64,000 bases of DNA from Planctomycetota bacterium (lineage in GTDB: Bacteria; Planctomycetota; Planctomycetia; Pirellulales; PALSA-1355), in contig QQVE01000024.1 in NCBI GenBank assembly GCA_003389325.1, positions 1 through 64,000 of the forward strand. Reading direction: 5' to 3'. The notes under the pieces are model-generated. The model had not been told where the DNA came from. It did no database searches and saw nothing but the letters and a program-made list of their open reading frames with translations. A program made the position numbers and the translations under genes. Shown in pieces: positions 16,698 to 25,786 of this stretch. Each line of letters opens with the position of its first letter. The stretch's first letter is position 1.

Positions 16698-18002
16698 TCA
16701 GTTGTCGCCGGCAGCCAGCGAGGCGCAGACGATCTCGTTGTCGTTGCGCGCAAAGACGTGGCGATTGGCATAGGCCGGGTGCGCCCAGCAGACTCCGCCG
16801 CGCTGCGGAAGCTGAACGCTGGTGGGCTCGATCAGCTTGGCCCGGCTGTACTCCTTGTATCCCACCGGAGACAGTCGGGCGATCACCAGCTCGCCGCGCT
16901 CGTTGAACATCCACATACGATCTCCGTTTTCGACCATGTGGATCGTGCTCCAGCGGTCCTTGGGCGTCGGCTCGAGGCTTTCCCACACGCGGTCACCGGT
17001 CTTGGCGTCCAGGCAGCGAAACTCGCCGTAACTGTCGACGCCGTAGACGTAGTCGCCTTTCATGTAGGGCGTGCTGATGATCGAGTGCAGGCTGTCGGTG
17101 TGCCGCTCGTCCCGGCCGCGGCGGCTCCACAACTCACGAACGGACAACTCGCCCTCGTCGAGTTCCAGCATGATCGAGCCGTCGTAGAAGCTCGTGAAAA
17201 ACAAGCGGTCCTGCTCCAATACTGGAGTGGCGATGTTGATCACCATCTTCGCCGGCTGGAACGGATGGCTCCAGTAGACCTCGCCGGTTTGCGCGTTCAT
17301 GCCCACGATGCTGTTGCCCGTCCAGCAGACCATCACCGGGCGTCCGGCTTGCTCGATCATGATCGGAGCCGAGTACGAGGCATTGTCGTCCAGCGCCCGC
17401 CAGGCTTCTTTGCCCGTGCGCTTGTCGAACGCCACCAGGCACGCTTCCTCGCCGCCGATCTGCACGATCACCAGGTCGTCGTCGACCAAGGGCGACGCGG
17501 CGATACCCCAAATGGGCATGCGAATCTTGTACTCGGCGTTCAGGTCCTTGGCCCACAGCAGCTTGCCGCTGGCCGCGTCGAAGCAATGCAAGTGGCCCAT
17601 CGTGCCCAGCGCGAAGGCCCGGCCGTCGTCAATGGTGACACTGGCCCGGGGCCCGGCCGTGTAGCCGACGTTTTCGTAGGGACAGTCGTAGCTGAAGCTC
17701 CACAAGGTTTCGCCCGACTTCTCGTCGAAGCAGTGCACGCGCTCGACCTGCTTCGGCTCGACCAGGCGATCGGTGACAAACACGCGCCCCTCGGCCACGG
17801 TGGGACCGCTGTAGCCGCTGCCGATCGGTCGCCGCCATTTGATATTGATCTCGTCGTCGGCAAACTTCTCCAGCAGCCCGTCTTCCTTCCACACGCCATC
17901 GCGGTTGGGCCCGCGCCATTGCGGCCAGTCGTCGGCCCGCAGGGTGGAGAGCATTACGGTCGCCAGAGCCGTCGCCAGCAGAAACGTTCGAAGACAGCGC
18001 AT
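16698..18002 (-). CDS. exported PQQ-like beta-propeller protein
   Basis: 434 aa from the ATG 18000-18002. A signal peptide (MRCLRTFLLATALATVMLSTLRA) precedes DWPQWRGPNRDG, a typical opening of planctomycete PQQ-propeller proteins. Repeated blades follow, such as VHCFDEKSGETLW, LHCFDAASGKLLWAKDL, LVAFDKRTGKEAW and FRCLDAKTGDRVWE. It is probably periplasmic. Such propellers serve as scaffolds (BamB-like) or bind pyrroloquinoline quinone, and no dehydrogenase catalytic residues can be assigned here. It is on the same strand as ilvE upstream, with 74 bp between. Confidence 0.85.
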   Translation of the reverse strand: MRCLRTFLLATALATVMLSTLRADDWPQWRGPNRDGVWKEDGLLEKFADDEINIKWRRPIGSGYSGPTVAEGRVFVTDRLVEPKQVERVHCFDEKSGETLWSFSYDCPYENVGYTAGPRASVTIDDGRAFALGTMGHLHCFDAASGKLLWAKDLNAEYKIRMPIWGIAASPLVDDDLVIVQIGGEEACLVAFDKRTGKEAWRALDDNASYSAPIMIEQAGRPVMVCWTGNSIVGMNAQTGEVYWSHPFQPAKMVINIATPVLEQDRLFFTSFYDGSIMLELDEGELSVRELWSRRGRDERHTDSLHSIISTPYMKGDYVYGVDSYGEFRCLDAKTGDRVWESLEPTPKDRWSTIHMVENGDRMWMFNERGELVIARLSPVGYKEYSRAKLIEPTSVQLPQRGGVCWAHPAYANRHVFARNDNEIVCASLAAGDN

Positions 18003-18076
18003 GATGATTTCCCTCGGCAGGTGGTCTTGGCTCGGCGAGCGCACGCCGGGTCGCGGATGACCGGTGGCGCGGTTGG

Positions 18077-18994
18077 CTAGTCGCGGGTGAGCTTGCGGAA
18101 CCGCTCTTGCAGGTCCTGCGTGACCGGCCCCGGCTTGCCGTCGCCGATCGGGCGGCTATCGACCTTCACCACGGCGATCACTTCCACCGCGGTGCCGGTC
18201 AGGAACACTTCGTCGGCGATGTATACGTCGTGCCGCGTAATGGCCACTTCGCGCACCTCGCGGCCGCTGGCTCGGGCCAGTTCGATCACGGCATCTCGGG
18301 TGATGCCCTCGAGAATGCCCGCGTCGGTCGGCGGCGTGAGCAGCACGCCATCGCGCACGAGAAAGATGTTGTCGGCGGTGCACTCGGCCACTTCGCCCTT
18401 GTGGTTGAGCATCAGGGCTTCCATGCAGCCGGCCTGCGTGGCCTCGATCTTCGCCAGCACGTTGTTCAGGTAGTTGAGCGACTTGATCCGCGGGCTCAGG
18501 GCCGACGGATTGTTCCGCTGCGTGGCGGCGGTGATAATCTCGAGCCCCCGGCTGTAAAACTCCGGCGGATAGACCGTGATGTGGTCGGTGATGATGATCA
18601 CCTGCGGATCGGCCGCGTGCTTGGGGTCGAAGCCCAGCGTGCCGCAGCCGCGGGTGACGGTGATGCGGACGTATGCGTCTTCCAGGCCGTTGGTCTGCAG
18701 CGTCTCGTGGATGGCCCGGGCGAGTTCTTCGCGGGTGAGGGGCAACTCGAGCAGAATCGCCTTAGCCGAGTTCCACAGCCGGTCGAGATGCTGCTCGAGG
18801 CGAAACACGCGTCCGCCGTAGCTGCGCAGGCCCTCGAACACTCCGTCGCCGTAGAGCAGGCCGTGGTCGTAGACGCTGACCTTGGCGTCGGCTTTGTCGT
18901 ACAGCTTGCCGTTGATCCAGATCTTGAAGCTGGGAGCTGCCTCATCGTGGCCGCGCGAAGCGTCGGCGCGAGAGGCGGGCGTGTGGACACTCAA
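18077..18994 (-). CDS. ilvE: branched-chain amino acid aminotransferase (class IV)
   Basis: 305 aa if started at the TTG 18992-18994, which has a strong AGGAGG ribosome site at 19000-19005; an ATG at 19045 would add 17 residues. It is a PLP fold-type IV enzyme: WINGKLYDKADAKVSVYDHGLLYGDGVFEGLR at the N-terminus, the catalytic lysine in IKSLNYLNNVLAK, and the C-terminal EVFLTGTAVEVIAV. It transfers the amino group between glutamate and branched-chain 2-oxo acids. D-amino acid aminotransferase activity is the main alternative in this fold. Confidence 0.9.
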   Translation of the reverse strand: MSVHTPASRADASRGHDEAAPSFKIWINGKLYDKADAKVSVYDHGLLYGDGVFEGLRSYGGRVFRLEQHLDRLWNSAKAILLELPLTREELARAIHETLQTNGLEDAYVRITVTRGCGTLGFDPKHAADPQVIIITDHITVYPPEFYSRGLEIITAATQRNNPSALSPRIKSLNYLNNVLAKIEATQAGCMEALMLNHKGEVAECTADNIFLVRDGVLLTPPTDAGILEGITRDAVIELARASGREVREVAITRHDVYIADEVFLTGTAVEVIAVVKVDSRPIGDGKPGPVTQDLQERFRKLTRD

Positions 18995-19066
18995 GGCAAC
19001 CTCCTGGGATGTTCCCGCTTGCGCTTCGTCGCTGCAATGTTGCACAAGCGAAACGGAGCCGCTTAC

Positions 19067-19861
19067 TCACGCCAGTTCCATCTGGCCTCCGGCCAACCGC
19101 AGCCTGCGGTCGGCTTGCGCGGCGATAGCAAGATCGTGCGTCACCATGACTATAGTGAGATTGTGCTCGCCATTCAAGGTTCGCAGGATTCGCAGAATTT
19201 CCTCGCCGGTGCTGCTATCCAGGTTGCCCGTCGGCTCGTCGGCCAACAGCACTTCCGGCTCCGAAGCCAGCGCCCGGGCGATGGCCGCCCGCTGCATCTC
19301 GCCGCCGGAGAGCTCGCCGGGGCGGTGCTTGATGCGATGCCCGAGCCCCACCATTTCCAACAGCTCGGTTGCCCGGGCCACGTGCTGCTTGCGATGCCGC
19401 ACATAGCCCAGCACGCTCTCGGCGATCAGTAGCGGCGAGAGCACGTTCTCAAGCGCCGTCAGCTCGGGCAGCAAATGGTAGAACTGGAAGATCATGCCGA
19501 ACTCGTGGTTCCGCAGCGCGTCGCGCTTTCTCATCGGCAGGTTGTCGATGCGTTGGCCCCGAAAGGCTATCTCGCCTTCATCCGGCACGTCGAGCATGCC
19601 CAACAGGTGCAGCAGCGTGCTCTTGCCCGAGCCGCTTTGGCCGATGATCGAAACGAACTCGCCTCGGCGCACCTCAAGATCGACGCCCCGCAGCACGGGA
19701 ATATCGACCCGGCCCTTGTGGTAGCGCTTCCACAGGCCCACGGCCGCCAGTTGCACTTCGGCCTCGGTCTGCGCGGGCAATTCGTCGGGCAGCTCGGCCA
19801 GGTGCGGTCCGAGGTTCTCGTCGCGGCGGCGCGGTTGGATCAATCGTCGCGCGTCACTCAT
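19067..19861 (-). CDS. lolD: LolD-type ABC transporter ATPase
   Basis: 264 aa from the ATG 19859-19861, overlapping the end of the upstream permease gene. Walker A GQSGSGKST, signature LSGGEMQRAAIARAL, Walker B LLADEPTGNLD and the H-loop VTHD are all present. The family (LolD/MacB-type) powers FtsX-like permeases in extracting lipoproteins from the inner membrane or in export. The first 45 residues are a charged extension. It lies directly downstream of two tandem LolC/E-like permease genes on the same strand, so it probably forms a complex with them. Confidence 0.92.
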   Translation of the reverse strand: MSDARRLIQPRRRDENLGPHLAELPDELPAQTEAEVQLAAVGLWKRYHKGRVDIPVLRGVDLEVRRGEFVSIIGQSGSGKSTLLHLLGMLDVPDEGEIAFRGQRIDNLPMRKRDALRNHEFGMIFQFYHLLPELTALENVLSPLLIAESVLGYVRHRKQHVARATELLEMVGLGHRIKHRPGELSGGEMQRAAIARALASEPEVLLADEPTGNLDSSTGEEILRILRTLNGEHNLTIVMVTHDLAIAAQADRRLRLAGGQMELA

Positions 19862-21455
19862 GGCGCAAGGCCTCCACGGGATGCAAACGGGCGGCAAGAA
19901 ACGCCGGCACGATGCTGGCCAAAATCGCGATCCACATCACGATCGCCAGGATGATCACCACGGTCACTGGCTCGACGATCGTGGGGATCTCTTGAAAGTA
20001 GTAGATCGACGGATCGAACACGTCGCGCCCGGTGAGCCGCGCGAGCACGTCGGCGATACGATTGATGTTGGCCACGAACACCAATCCGATGGCCACGCCC
20101 ACGCCCGAGCCGACGATTCCCAGCGAGAAGCCATAGGAAAGAAAAATCGCCATAATACCCACGCTGCGCGCGCCCAGCGACTTGAGAATGCCGATATCGC
20201 GCTTCTTCTCGGCCACGATCAGGCAGAACGTGGCCAGGATGCCGAAACCCGCCACGGCGATGATCAAGAACAGCAGGATGTTGAGCACCAGCGTCTGCAT
20301 CTGCACCGCGGCCAGCAGCGGCCCGCGCTTGTCGCGCCAGGTTTCCACCGAGTAGTAGGCCGGCGGAAACGCCTCGCGCAGCAGCTTGCGCACGGTCTCG
20401 CCGTCGGCCTCGTCGTGCAGCTTAATCTGAATCGAGGTGACCGACGCCAGTTGCGTCGTCGGGTCGCGCATACCGCGCATCTGCTGCAACCGCTCGAGGG
20501 GCACGAAGATGAAGTTCTCGTCGTACTCGCTCATGCCGCTTTCGTAGAAGTCGACCACGGTGAACGTGGCGCTTTCGGCCTTGGGCGGCCTGCCGGCCGT
20601 GGGAACGGTGATCTTCACGTCGTCGCCCGGCAACACGAGGAATTCTTCGTCGCCCCCTTGCCCTTGGACGCTCGACAGCCCGATCCCCAGCACGACGCCT
20701 TCGTGCGTGTCGCGCGCGGGATCGAACGGCGGCTCAACGTCGCCTTTCAGAAACGGATTGGTCGGCCGGGCCGCCGCCACGTCGGCCGCGCTCTCGGCGT
20801 CGACCAGCGGACGCGCTCGGTGGTAGCGAAATCCGTCGTGCACGAGCGTTTCGGGAGGCTTCGGCGGCTTGGACTGGCGGGGTACGTTCGAAGGCAAGCC
20901 TTCCAACCGGGGCTTGCCCGCCTGCTTGGCTCGCGCCGCGACGCGGCGACGATGCGGCCAGCCCGAGTCTTGCAGCACCCGATTCGCTGCGTCGTCGGCC
21001 GACGGATCGCCGTAGCCGCCGTCGTGCAGGTCGAAACTGAGCTGCTCGTGGTTCGCGGGGTGTTGCAAGTAGCGGCTGAAGTCGCTCACCTGGCCGTATG
21101 TCTCGCGATCGACGCCGATGAACGTCACGTGCCGCGTGTGCCAATGGTCGTCCACGCGGTAGGCCAACTGCCCAGGCACCGCCACCGTGGGCGTCATGCC
21201 GGCGATGTAGTTCCCGGCCAACTCGCGGATGCGGGCCATATGCCCCTCGGCGTCGGGAAAGCCTTCCAGGTTGCGACTCTCGAACACCACGTCGGCCAGA
21301 ATGCCGTGTATGCGGTTCTGCATCTCGTGCGAAAAGCCCGCCATCACGCTATTGACGACGATCAGCGTGGCCACGCCGAGAGTGACGCTGACGATGCTGG
21401 CCAGCGCGATGTAGCGCGTTCGCAGGTATCGCAGCGAGAGCAGCAGTTTGTACAT
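19854..21455 (-). CDS. LolC/LolE-family permease (second of tandem pair)
   Basis: 533 aa from the ATG 21453-21455. An N-terminal membrane helix (IALASIVSVTLGVATLIVVNSVMAGF) starts the protein. A large periplasmic region of about 300 residues and three C-terminal helices of the FtsX fold follow (LVLNILLFLIIAVAGFGILATF, SVGIMAIFLSYGFSLGIVGSGVG, VTVVIILAIVMWIAILASIVPAFLAARL). The end PVEALRHE is the usual FtsX-family tail. It overlaps lolD and is 17 bp after its paralog. The periplasmic domain carries a long insertion rich in Pro/Arg (about residues 190-270) compared with Proteobacterial LolE. Confidence 0.88.
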   Translation of the reverse strand: MYKLLLSLRYLRTRYIALASIVSVTLGVATLIVVNSVMAGFSHEMQNRIHGILADVVFESRNLEGFPDAEGHMARIRELAGNYIAGMTPTVAVPGQLAYRVDDHWHTRHVTFIGVDRETYGQVSDFSRYLQHPANHEQLSFDLHDGGYGDPSADDAANRVLQDSGWPHRRRVAARAKQAGKPRLEGLPSNVPRQSKPPKPPETLVHDGFRYHRARPLVDAESAADVAAARPTNPFLKGDVEPPFDPARDTHEGVVLGIGLSSVQGQGGDEEFLVLPGDDVKITVPTAGRPPKAESATFTVVDFYESGMSEYDENFIFVPLERLQQMRGMRDPTTQLASVTSIQIKLHDEADGETVRKLLREAFPPAYYSVETWRDKRGPLLAAVQMQTLVLNILLFLIIAVAGFGILATFCLIVAEKKRDIGILKSLGARSVGIMAIFLSYGFSLGIVGSGVGVAIGLVFVANINRIADVLARLTGRDVFDPSIYYFQEIPTIVEPVTVVIILAIVMWIAILASIVPAFLAARLHPVEALRHE

Positions 21456-21472
21456 GGCGGCCGTTCCCTCGG

Positions 21473-23059
21473 TTATTTCTGACGCAGCGCTTCGACCGGA
21501 TGCAACAGGGCCGCCCGGCGGGCCGGCAGGATGCTGGCCATCACGGCGATCAGCATCGCGCCGACGACAATCCAAGCCACGGTAAGCGGATGCACCACGA
21601 CGGGGATCTCGGTGAAGTAGTACACGTTGGGATCAAACACGGGCTGCCCGGTGCAATACGCCAGCGCGTCGGCGATTTGGTTGATGTTGGCCACGAACAA
21701 CAGCCCCATCACCATCCCGCCGCCGGAACCGACGATGCCCAGCGCCAGGCCGTAACCCAGAAAGATGCCCAGGATGCCACGGCTCGGCGCCCCCAGCGAC
21801 TTGAGGATGCCGACATCCTTGGTCTTTTCGACGACGATCATGAAAAAGATTGCCAGAATGCCGAACCCCGCCACGGCAATGATCATGAACAACAGCACGT
21901 TGAGGATCGTCGATTCCAGGTTCACCGCGGCCAGCAACGGACCTTGTTGATCGCGCCAGGTATCCACCGCGTAGCGGCCTGCGGGGAACTCGGCCCGCAG
22001 CATGTCGCGCACCTGGTTGCCTGCGGCCGGATCGCGCAGCTTGATCTGAATCGAAGTGGCGTAGCCGATGTTCGTTTCCGGGTCGATCATCTCGCGCATC
22101 CGCTGCAAGGTCTCCAACGGCACGAAGATCGACGTCTCGTCGTATTCGCTGAGCTTGCTCTCGTAGAAGTCGACGATCGTGAAATCCTCGAACGCGGCCT
22201 TCGGCGGCGTGCCGGCGGTCGATACGGTTAGCGTCACGTCGTCGCCGGGCAGCAGAAAGAACTGGTCGCTGCCGTCTTTCAGGCGGTAGTGGGCCAGCGC
22301 AATGCCCATGATGATGCCGGTGTGAATCTGCCTGGCGGGGTCGAACACCTCGGAGCTGCCGTCGCGCGGCATCTCCTCGGGCCGCGGCTGCTCTCCCGGC
22401 TTCAAGGGTTCGCCGCGCGTGAAGGCCCAACCCTCGTAGGCGAGCTCTTCGGGCGGTGCATTCGACGGCGCGAGATCGCCCGCGCCCGCCCCCCGCTCTG
22501 CCGGCGGCTGCAAGTCGCGGCGAAACGCGGCGTCCATGCGGCGGTGGACCCAGCCGGCGATGTCCATGCGGTGCCGCACGCGCAGCGGATCGCCCGACTG
22601 GCGATCGACCGTGTCGTAGCCTCCCTCGCGCAGCTCGAACTCCACCTGGCGGCGGTTCTCGGGATGCTGCAAGTAGCGATTAAAGTCCCCCACCTGGCCG
22701 TAGGTGTTCGGGTCGATGCCGATCAGCGTGACCTGCCGCTGGTGCCAATTGCCTTGCACCTCGAAAGCGAGCATGGCCGGAATCTCGAGCGTCGGCGTCA
22801 TGGCCGCAATCTGATCGCCGGCCACGCGCTCGATCCGCTCCATGTGCGCCGCCGGGTCCTTGAAACCCTCGGCGCCGTGGCTCTTCACCACGAGATCGGA
22901 GAGGATGCCGTGAATGCGGCCCTGCATTTCCTGCGAGAAGCCGGCCATCACGCTGTTGGCCACGATCAGCGTGGCCACGCCGAGCGTGACGCTGATGATG
23001 CTCGCCAGCGCGATGTAGCGCGTTCGCAGGTAACGCCAGCACAAGAGCAGCTTGTACAT
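21473..23059 (-). CDS. LolC/LolE-family permease (first of tandem pair)
   Basis: 528 aa from the ATG 23057-23059 with an AAGGA ribosome site. It has the same architecture as the downstream paralog: an N-terminal helix (IALASIISVTLGVATLIVANSVMAGF), a periplasmic domain, three C-terminal helices and the tail PVEALRQK. Matching text such as LRTRYIALASI, EYDE/FVPLE and LGAPSRGILGIFLGYG shows the pair arose by tandem duplication. It probably forms a heterodimer with its paralog, driven by the downstream LolD, for lipoprotein transport. The gene lies 51 bp after lysS on the same strand. Confidence 0.88.
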   Translation of the reverse strand: MYKLLLCWRYLRTRYIALASIISVTLGVATLIVANSVMAGFSQEMQGRIHGILSDLVVKSHGAEGFKDPAAHMERIERVAGDQIAAMTPTLEIPAMLAFEVQGNWHQRQVTLIGIDPNTYGQVGDFNRYLQHPENRRQVEFELREGGYDTVDRQSGDPLRVRHRMDIAGWVHRRMDAAFRRDLQPPAERGAGAGDLAPSNAPPEELAYEGWAFTRGEPLKPGEQPRPEEMPRDGSSEVFDPARQIHTGIIMGIALAHYRLKDGSDQFFLLPGDDVTLTVSTAGTPPKAAFEDFTIVDFYESKLSEYDETSIFVPLETLQRMREMIDPETNIGYATSIQIKLRDPAAGNQVRDMLRAEFPAGRYAVDTWRDQQGPLLAAVNLESTILNVLLFMIIAVAGFGILAIFFMIVVEKTKDVGILKSLGAPSRGILGIFLGYGLALGIVGSGGGMVMGLLFVANINQIADALAYCTGQPVFDPNVYYFTEIPVVVHPLTVAWIVVGAMLIAVMASILPARRAALLHPVEALRQK

Positions 23060-23110
23060 CGCCAATCCTTTGGCTCGTTCGCCCCGCGCTCACCTGCCCC
23101 CAGGCGAGCG

Positions 23111-24649
23111 CTACCGCCGCTGTTCCTCCCGCAAGAGCGGGAACAAGATCACCTCGCGAATACTCTGGCTGCCGGTCAGCAGCATCACCAGACGGTCGAT
23201 GCCGACGCCCAACCCTCCGGCCGGCGGCATTCCGTGCCGCAATGCTCGAATGAAGTCGTGGTCCATCTTGGCCATCGAGTCCTCTTCCTTCTGGCCCTCC
23301 AACTGCGTGCGGAACAACTCCTCCTGCAAGTCGGGGTCGTTCAGCTCCGTGTACGCGTTGGCAATCTCCATCCCCTCGACGAACAGCTCGAACCGCTCGG
23401 CCACCGCCGGGTTGTCGGCCTTACGCTTGGTCAGCGGGCAGATGCTGGCCGGATAATCGAGCACGAACACCGGCCCGGTGAGGGCATCCTCGACGCGAGC
23501 CTCGAACACCTCGTTCTTGATCACGTCGGGATGCTTGCCGGCGGTCTCCAATCCGATCGAGTCGGCCAGCTTCTTCACTCCCGCCGCGTCGGCAGCTTCG
23601 ACGCCCGTGTGGTGGGCAAACAACTCGTCGTACGTATGCCGGGCAAACGGCGGCGTGAAGTCGATCGTCTGCTCGCCCCAAGCGATCTTATGGCCCGTGC
23701 CGATGGCCTCGATCGCGTCGAGGATGATCCGCTCGGTCAGGTCCATCATCGTGCGATAGTCGCCGTAGGCCTGGTAGGCCTCGAGCATGGTGAACTCGGG
23801 ATTGTGCTTCTGGCTGATCCCCTCGTTGCGGTACACGCGCCCCAGCTCGAACACGCGTTCCATGCCGCCCACCAGCAGCCGCTTCAGGTGCAGCTCCAGC
23901 GCGATCCGCATGAACAGCGGGATGTCGAGCGCGTTGTGGTGCGTCTTGAACGGCCGGGCCGCGGCGCCGCCGGCAATGCCGTGCAGCGTGGGACCCTCGA
24001 CCTCGACGTAGCCTTGGGCGCCCAGCGTCTTGCGGACCGAGGCCACGATCTTGGTGCGGTCGACGAACCGCGGCAATACGCCCTCGGTGTAGGCCAGGTC
24101 GAGATACCGCATCCGCTGCCGCAGCTCGGGATCGGTGATCCCGTGGTGCTTTTCCGGCGGCGGCTCGATCGACTTGGTAAGAAAATACAGCTTCTCGACG
24201 AAGACCGTCAGCTCGCCGGTCTTCGTGTGCTTCAACTCGCCGTCGACGCCGACGATGTCGCCCAGGTCGAAGCACTCGGCCAGAGCCCAATTGTCTTCGC
24301 CCACCTGGTTGCGGCCCACGAACAACTGGATCTGTCCGGTCCAGTCGCGAATGTCGAGGAAGATCAGCTTGCCCTTCTTCCGCTGCAGCACGATCCGCCC
24401 CGCGGCCCGCACCTTGGGGCCGTGCTGCTCCGGCGCACGCTGTCCTTCGGCCAAGGGTTCGACGGTGATCTCGCCCTCGCGGGCGCGAATGGCGCCGATC
24501 GGCGCGTGGTCGTCGAACCGCGTTCCCCAGGGATCGACGCCCAGCTCGCGGAGCTTGCGCAGTTTCTCGCGCCGCGAGGCTTCATGCATGCCGGGCGAGT
24601 CGGCGGGATTCGAGGGTGGTTGGCCGGCAGTTCGGTCGGTGACGGTCAT
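23111..24649 (-). CDS. lysS: lysyl-tRNA synthetase, class II
   Basis: 512 aa from the ATG 24647-24649 (an upstream ATG would add 22 residues of poor texture). An N-terminal OB-fold anticodon-binding domain (VRAAGRIVLQRKKGKLIFLDIRDWTG, about residues 85-180) precedes the class II core. Motif 2 is in FELGRVYRNEGIS and motif 3 in GGLGVGIDRLVMLLTGSQSIREVILFP. The enzyme charges tRNA-Lys with lysine using ATP. It heads the run of lol genes on the same strand. Confidence 0.95.
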   Translation of the reverse strand: MTVTDRTAGQPPSNPADSPGMHEASRREKLRKLRELGVDPWGTRFDDHAPIGAIRAREGEITVEPLAEGQRAPEQHGPKVRAAGRIVLQRKKGKLIFLDIRDWTGQIQLFVGRNQVGEDNWALAECFDLGDIVGVDGELKHTKTGELTVFVEKLYFLTKSIEPPPEKHHGITDPELRQRMRYLDLAYTEGVLPRFVDRTKIVASVRKTLGAQGYVEVEGPTLHGIAGGAAARPFKTHHNALDIPLFMRIALELHLKRLLVGGMERVFELGRVYRNEGISQKHNPEFTMLEAYQAYGDYRTMMDLTERIILDAIEAIGTGHKIAWGEQTIDFTPPFARHTYDELFAHHTGVEAADAAGVKKLADSIGLETAGKHPDVIKNEVFEARVEDALTGPVFVLDYPASICPLTKRKADNPAVAERFELFVEGMEIANAYTELNDPDLQEELFRTQLEGQKEEDSMAKMDHDFIRALRHGMPPAGGLGVGIDRLVMLLTGSQSIREVILFPLLREEQRR

Positions 24650-24807
24650 CGCGGGACGATCTTGAAAATCGGCAAGAGAATCGCAACATTCTATTGCAAC
24701 TAGAGTTGTGGTCAATGTCAGCTCACCGCCATCGGGCCTGCCTGGGCCCGGCAGCGCCCCGCGTGCAAGTGACCTGACGATAAGCCTTTGCGCGAGGATA
24801 AGCGTGC

Positions 24808-25188
24808 ATGTCCCGAGACCTACGACGCGAGATGCGGCCCGGCCTGTATTGTGTGGAACTGCGGAGCGAAAACTGGGAAAAGCTGGTCGATTGGTATCGC
24901 ACCGTGCTCGGCGTGCGGGTGCTAGTGCGGGTCGTCGAGGACGGCTACGCCCTGCTCGAAGCCGGTGACACGCGGATCGCGCTACTGGCTCGCGCCGTCG
25001 CCGGCGACGCCACCCGGCGGATCAGCCTGGCCTTCGAAGTGGAAGACGTCCCCCGCCTCGTGGCCCGGCTGGAGGTTTTCGGCTCCCCGCTGCAGTACCC
25101 CGAAAGCGACCCCGAGGGCCTCCGCGAAGTGAACACCGAAGACCCCGACGGCAACCGCGTGCGCCTGTTTTCGTGGCCGAACCGGTAG
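24808..25188 (+). CDS. glyoxalase/VOC-fold protein
   Basis: 126 aa of vicinal-oxygen-chelate fold: GLYCVELRSENWEKLVDWYRTVLGVRVL opens a beta-alpha-beta unit, and VNTEDPDGNRVRLFSW closes it with the usual DPDGN motif. Families with this fold include glyoxalase I, extradiol dioxygenases and antibiotic-binding proteins; the substrate here cannot be told. It is divergent from lysS. Confidence 0.8.
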   Translation: MSRDLRREMRPGLYCVELRSENWEKLVDWYRTVLGVRVLVRVVEDGYALLEAGDTRIALLARAVAGDATRRISLAFEVEDVPRLVARLEVFGSPLQYPESDPEGLREVNTEDPDGNRVRLFSWPNR

Positions 25189-25247
25189 GGGCGCCTGACT
25201 CGAGACCGCTTACCCACGCCCCCCTCGCGGGCTGCTACAATACGGCG

Positions 25248-25436
25248 ATGACACTTCGGGATGTAGAACTGACGGCGCCGCAGTTTGATATTTGGCTGTG
25301 CGCCGCGACAGCGGTCATCGCGTTTGGGATGGCCCTGCTTTCCGCGCCGTCCGTACTGTCATGGGCCATGTTGATAACGGGTATCGGCCAAGTTCTACAC
25401 GCTTGGCGACTGCGGCGAAGGTTCAGGACCGCGTAG
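25248..25436 (+). CDS. small membrane protein, 62 aa
   Basis: 62 aa with two likely membrane helices (FDIWLCAATAVIAFGMALLSA and VLSWAMLITGIGQVLHAW) and a basic C-terminus. TACAAT lies just before the ATG and could be part of a promoter. No family is recognised. Support comes from the clean helix pattern and its position in an otherwise empty interval. Confidence 0.5.
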   Translation: MTLRDVELTAPQFDIWLCAATAVIAFGMALLSAPSVLSWAMLITGIGQVLHAWRLRRRFRTA

Positions 25437-25482
25437 ACCTCGGACGCTGCAGGAGTTGGCCTCGGCTTGCTATGGTGGCGGA

Positions 25483-25671
25483 ATGCGGCGATTCTTGCCT
25501 GTTGTTGCCATCGGCGTTGTCGTTTCGCTCTCCGGGATTGCCCTCGCGGTTGCGTGGTGGGATGGATCGCTACGGGACAGCGGCTCTTACTTCTTGATGA
25601 CGAATTCGTGCATCATCATGGCAGGCCTGGCCGCGATGGTCACGCTCCTGTCGCGGAGGCGTTCGCCCTGA
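25483..25671 (+). CDS. small membrane protein, 62 aa
   Basis: 62 aa from the ATG at 25483. Two predicted helices (FLPVVAIGVVVSLSGIALAVAWW and NSCIIMAGLAAMVTLLS) end in a basic tail RRRSP. It lies 46 bp after another 62-aa two-helix protein and may be co-transcribed with it. No family is recognised; no ribosome site of note. Confidence 0.45.
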   Translation: MRRFLPVVAIGVVVSLSGIALAVAWWDGSLRDSGSYFLMTNSCIIMAGLAAMVTLLSRRRSP

Positions 25672-25786
25672 TTTCCCTTTTCCACCGCTCGATGGTGCCG
25701 CTGTCAGCCATCTCGTGGATTCGGCGTGTTGGCCGGACTACAATGCACCTTTCCCACCCGACCTAACCCCGTGGCAACCTCTCCTG

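Noticed and set aside
22289-24703. An 804-codon open frame on the plus strand across a permease gene and lysS
   Set aside because: It is antisense to two well-supported genes; composition is typical of shadow frames.
24692-24712. A TTGCAACTAGAGTTG half-palindrome before lysS as a sixth Zur-like site
   Set aside because: The right half lacks TTGCA (it reads GTTGT), and lysS is not an expected zinc-regulon gene.
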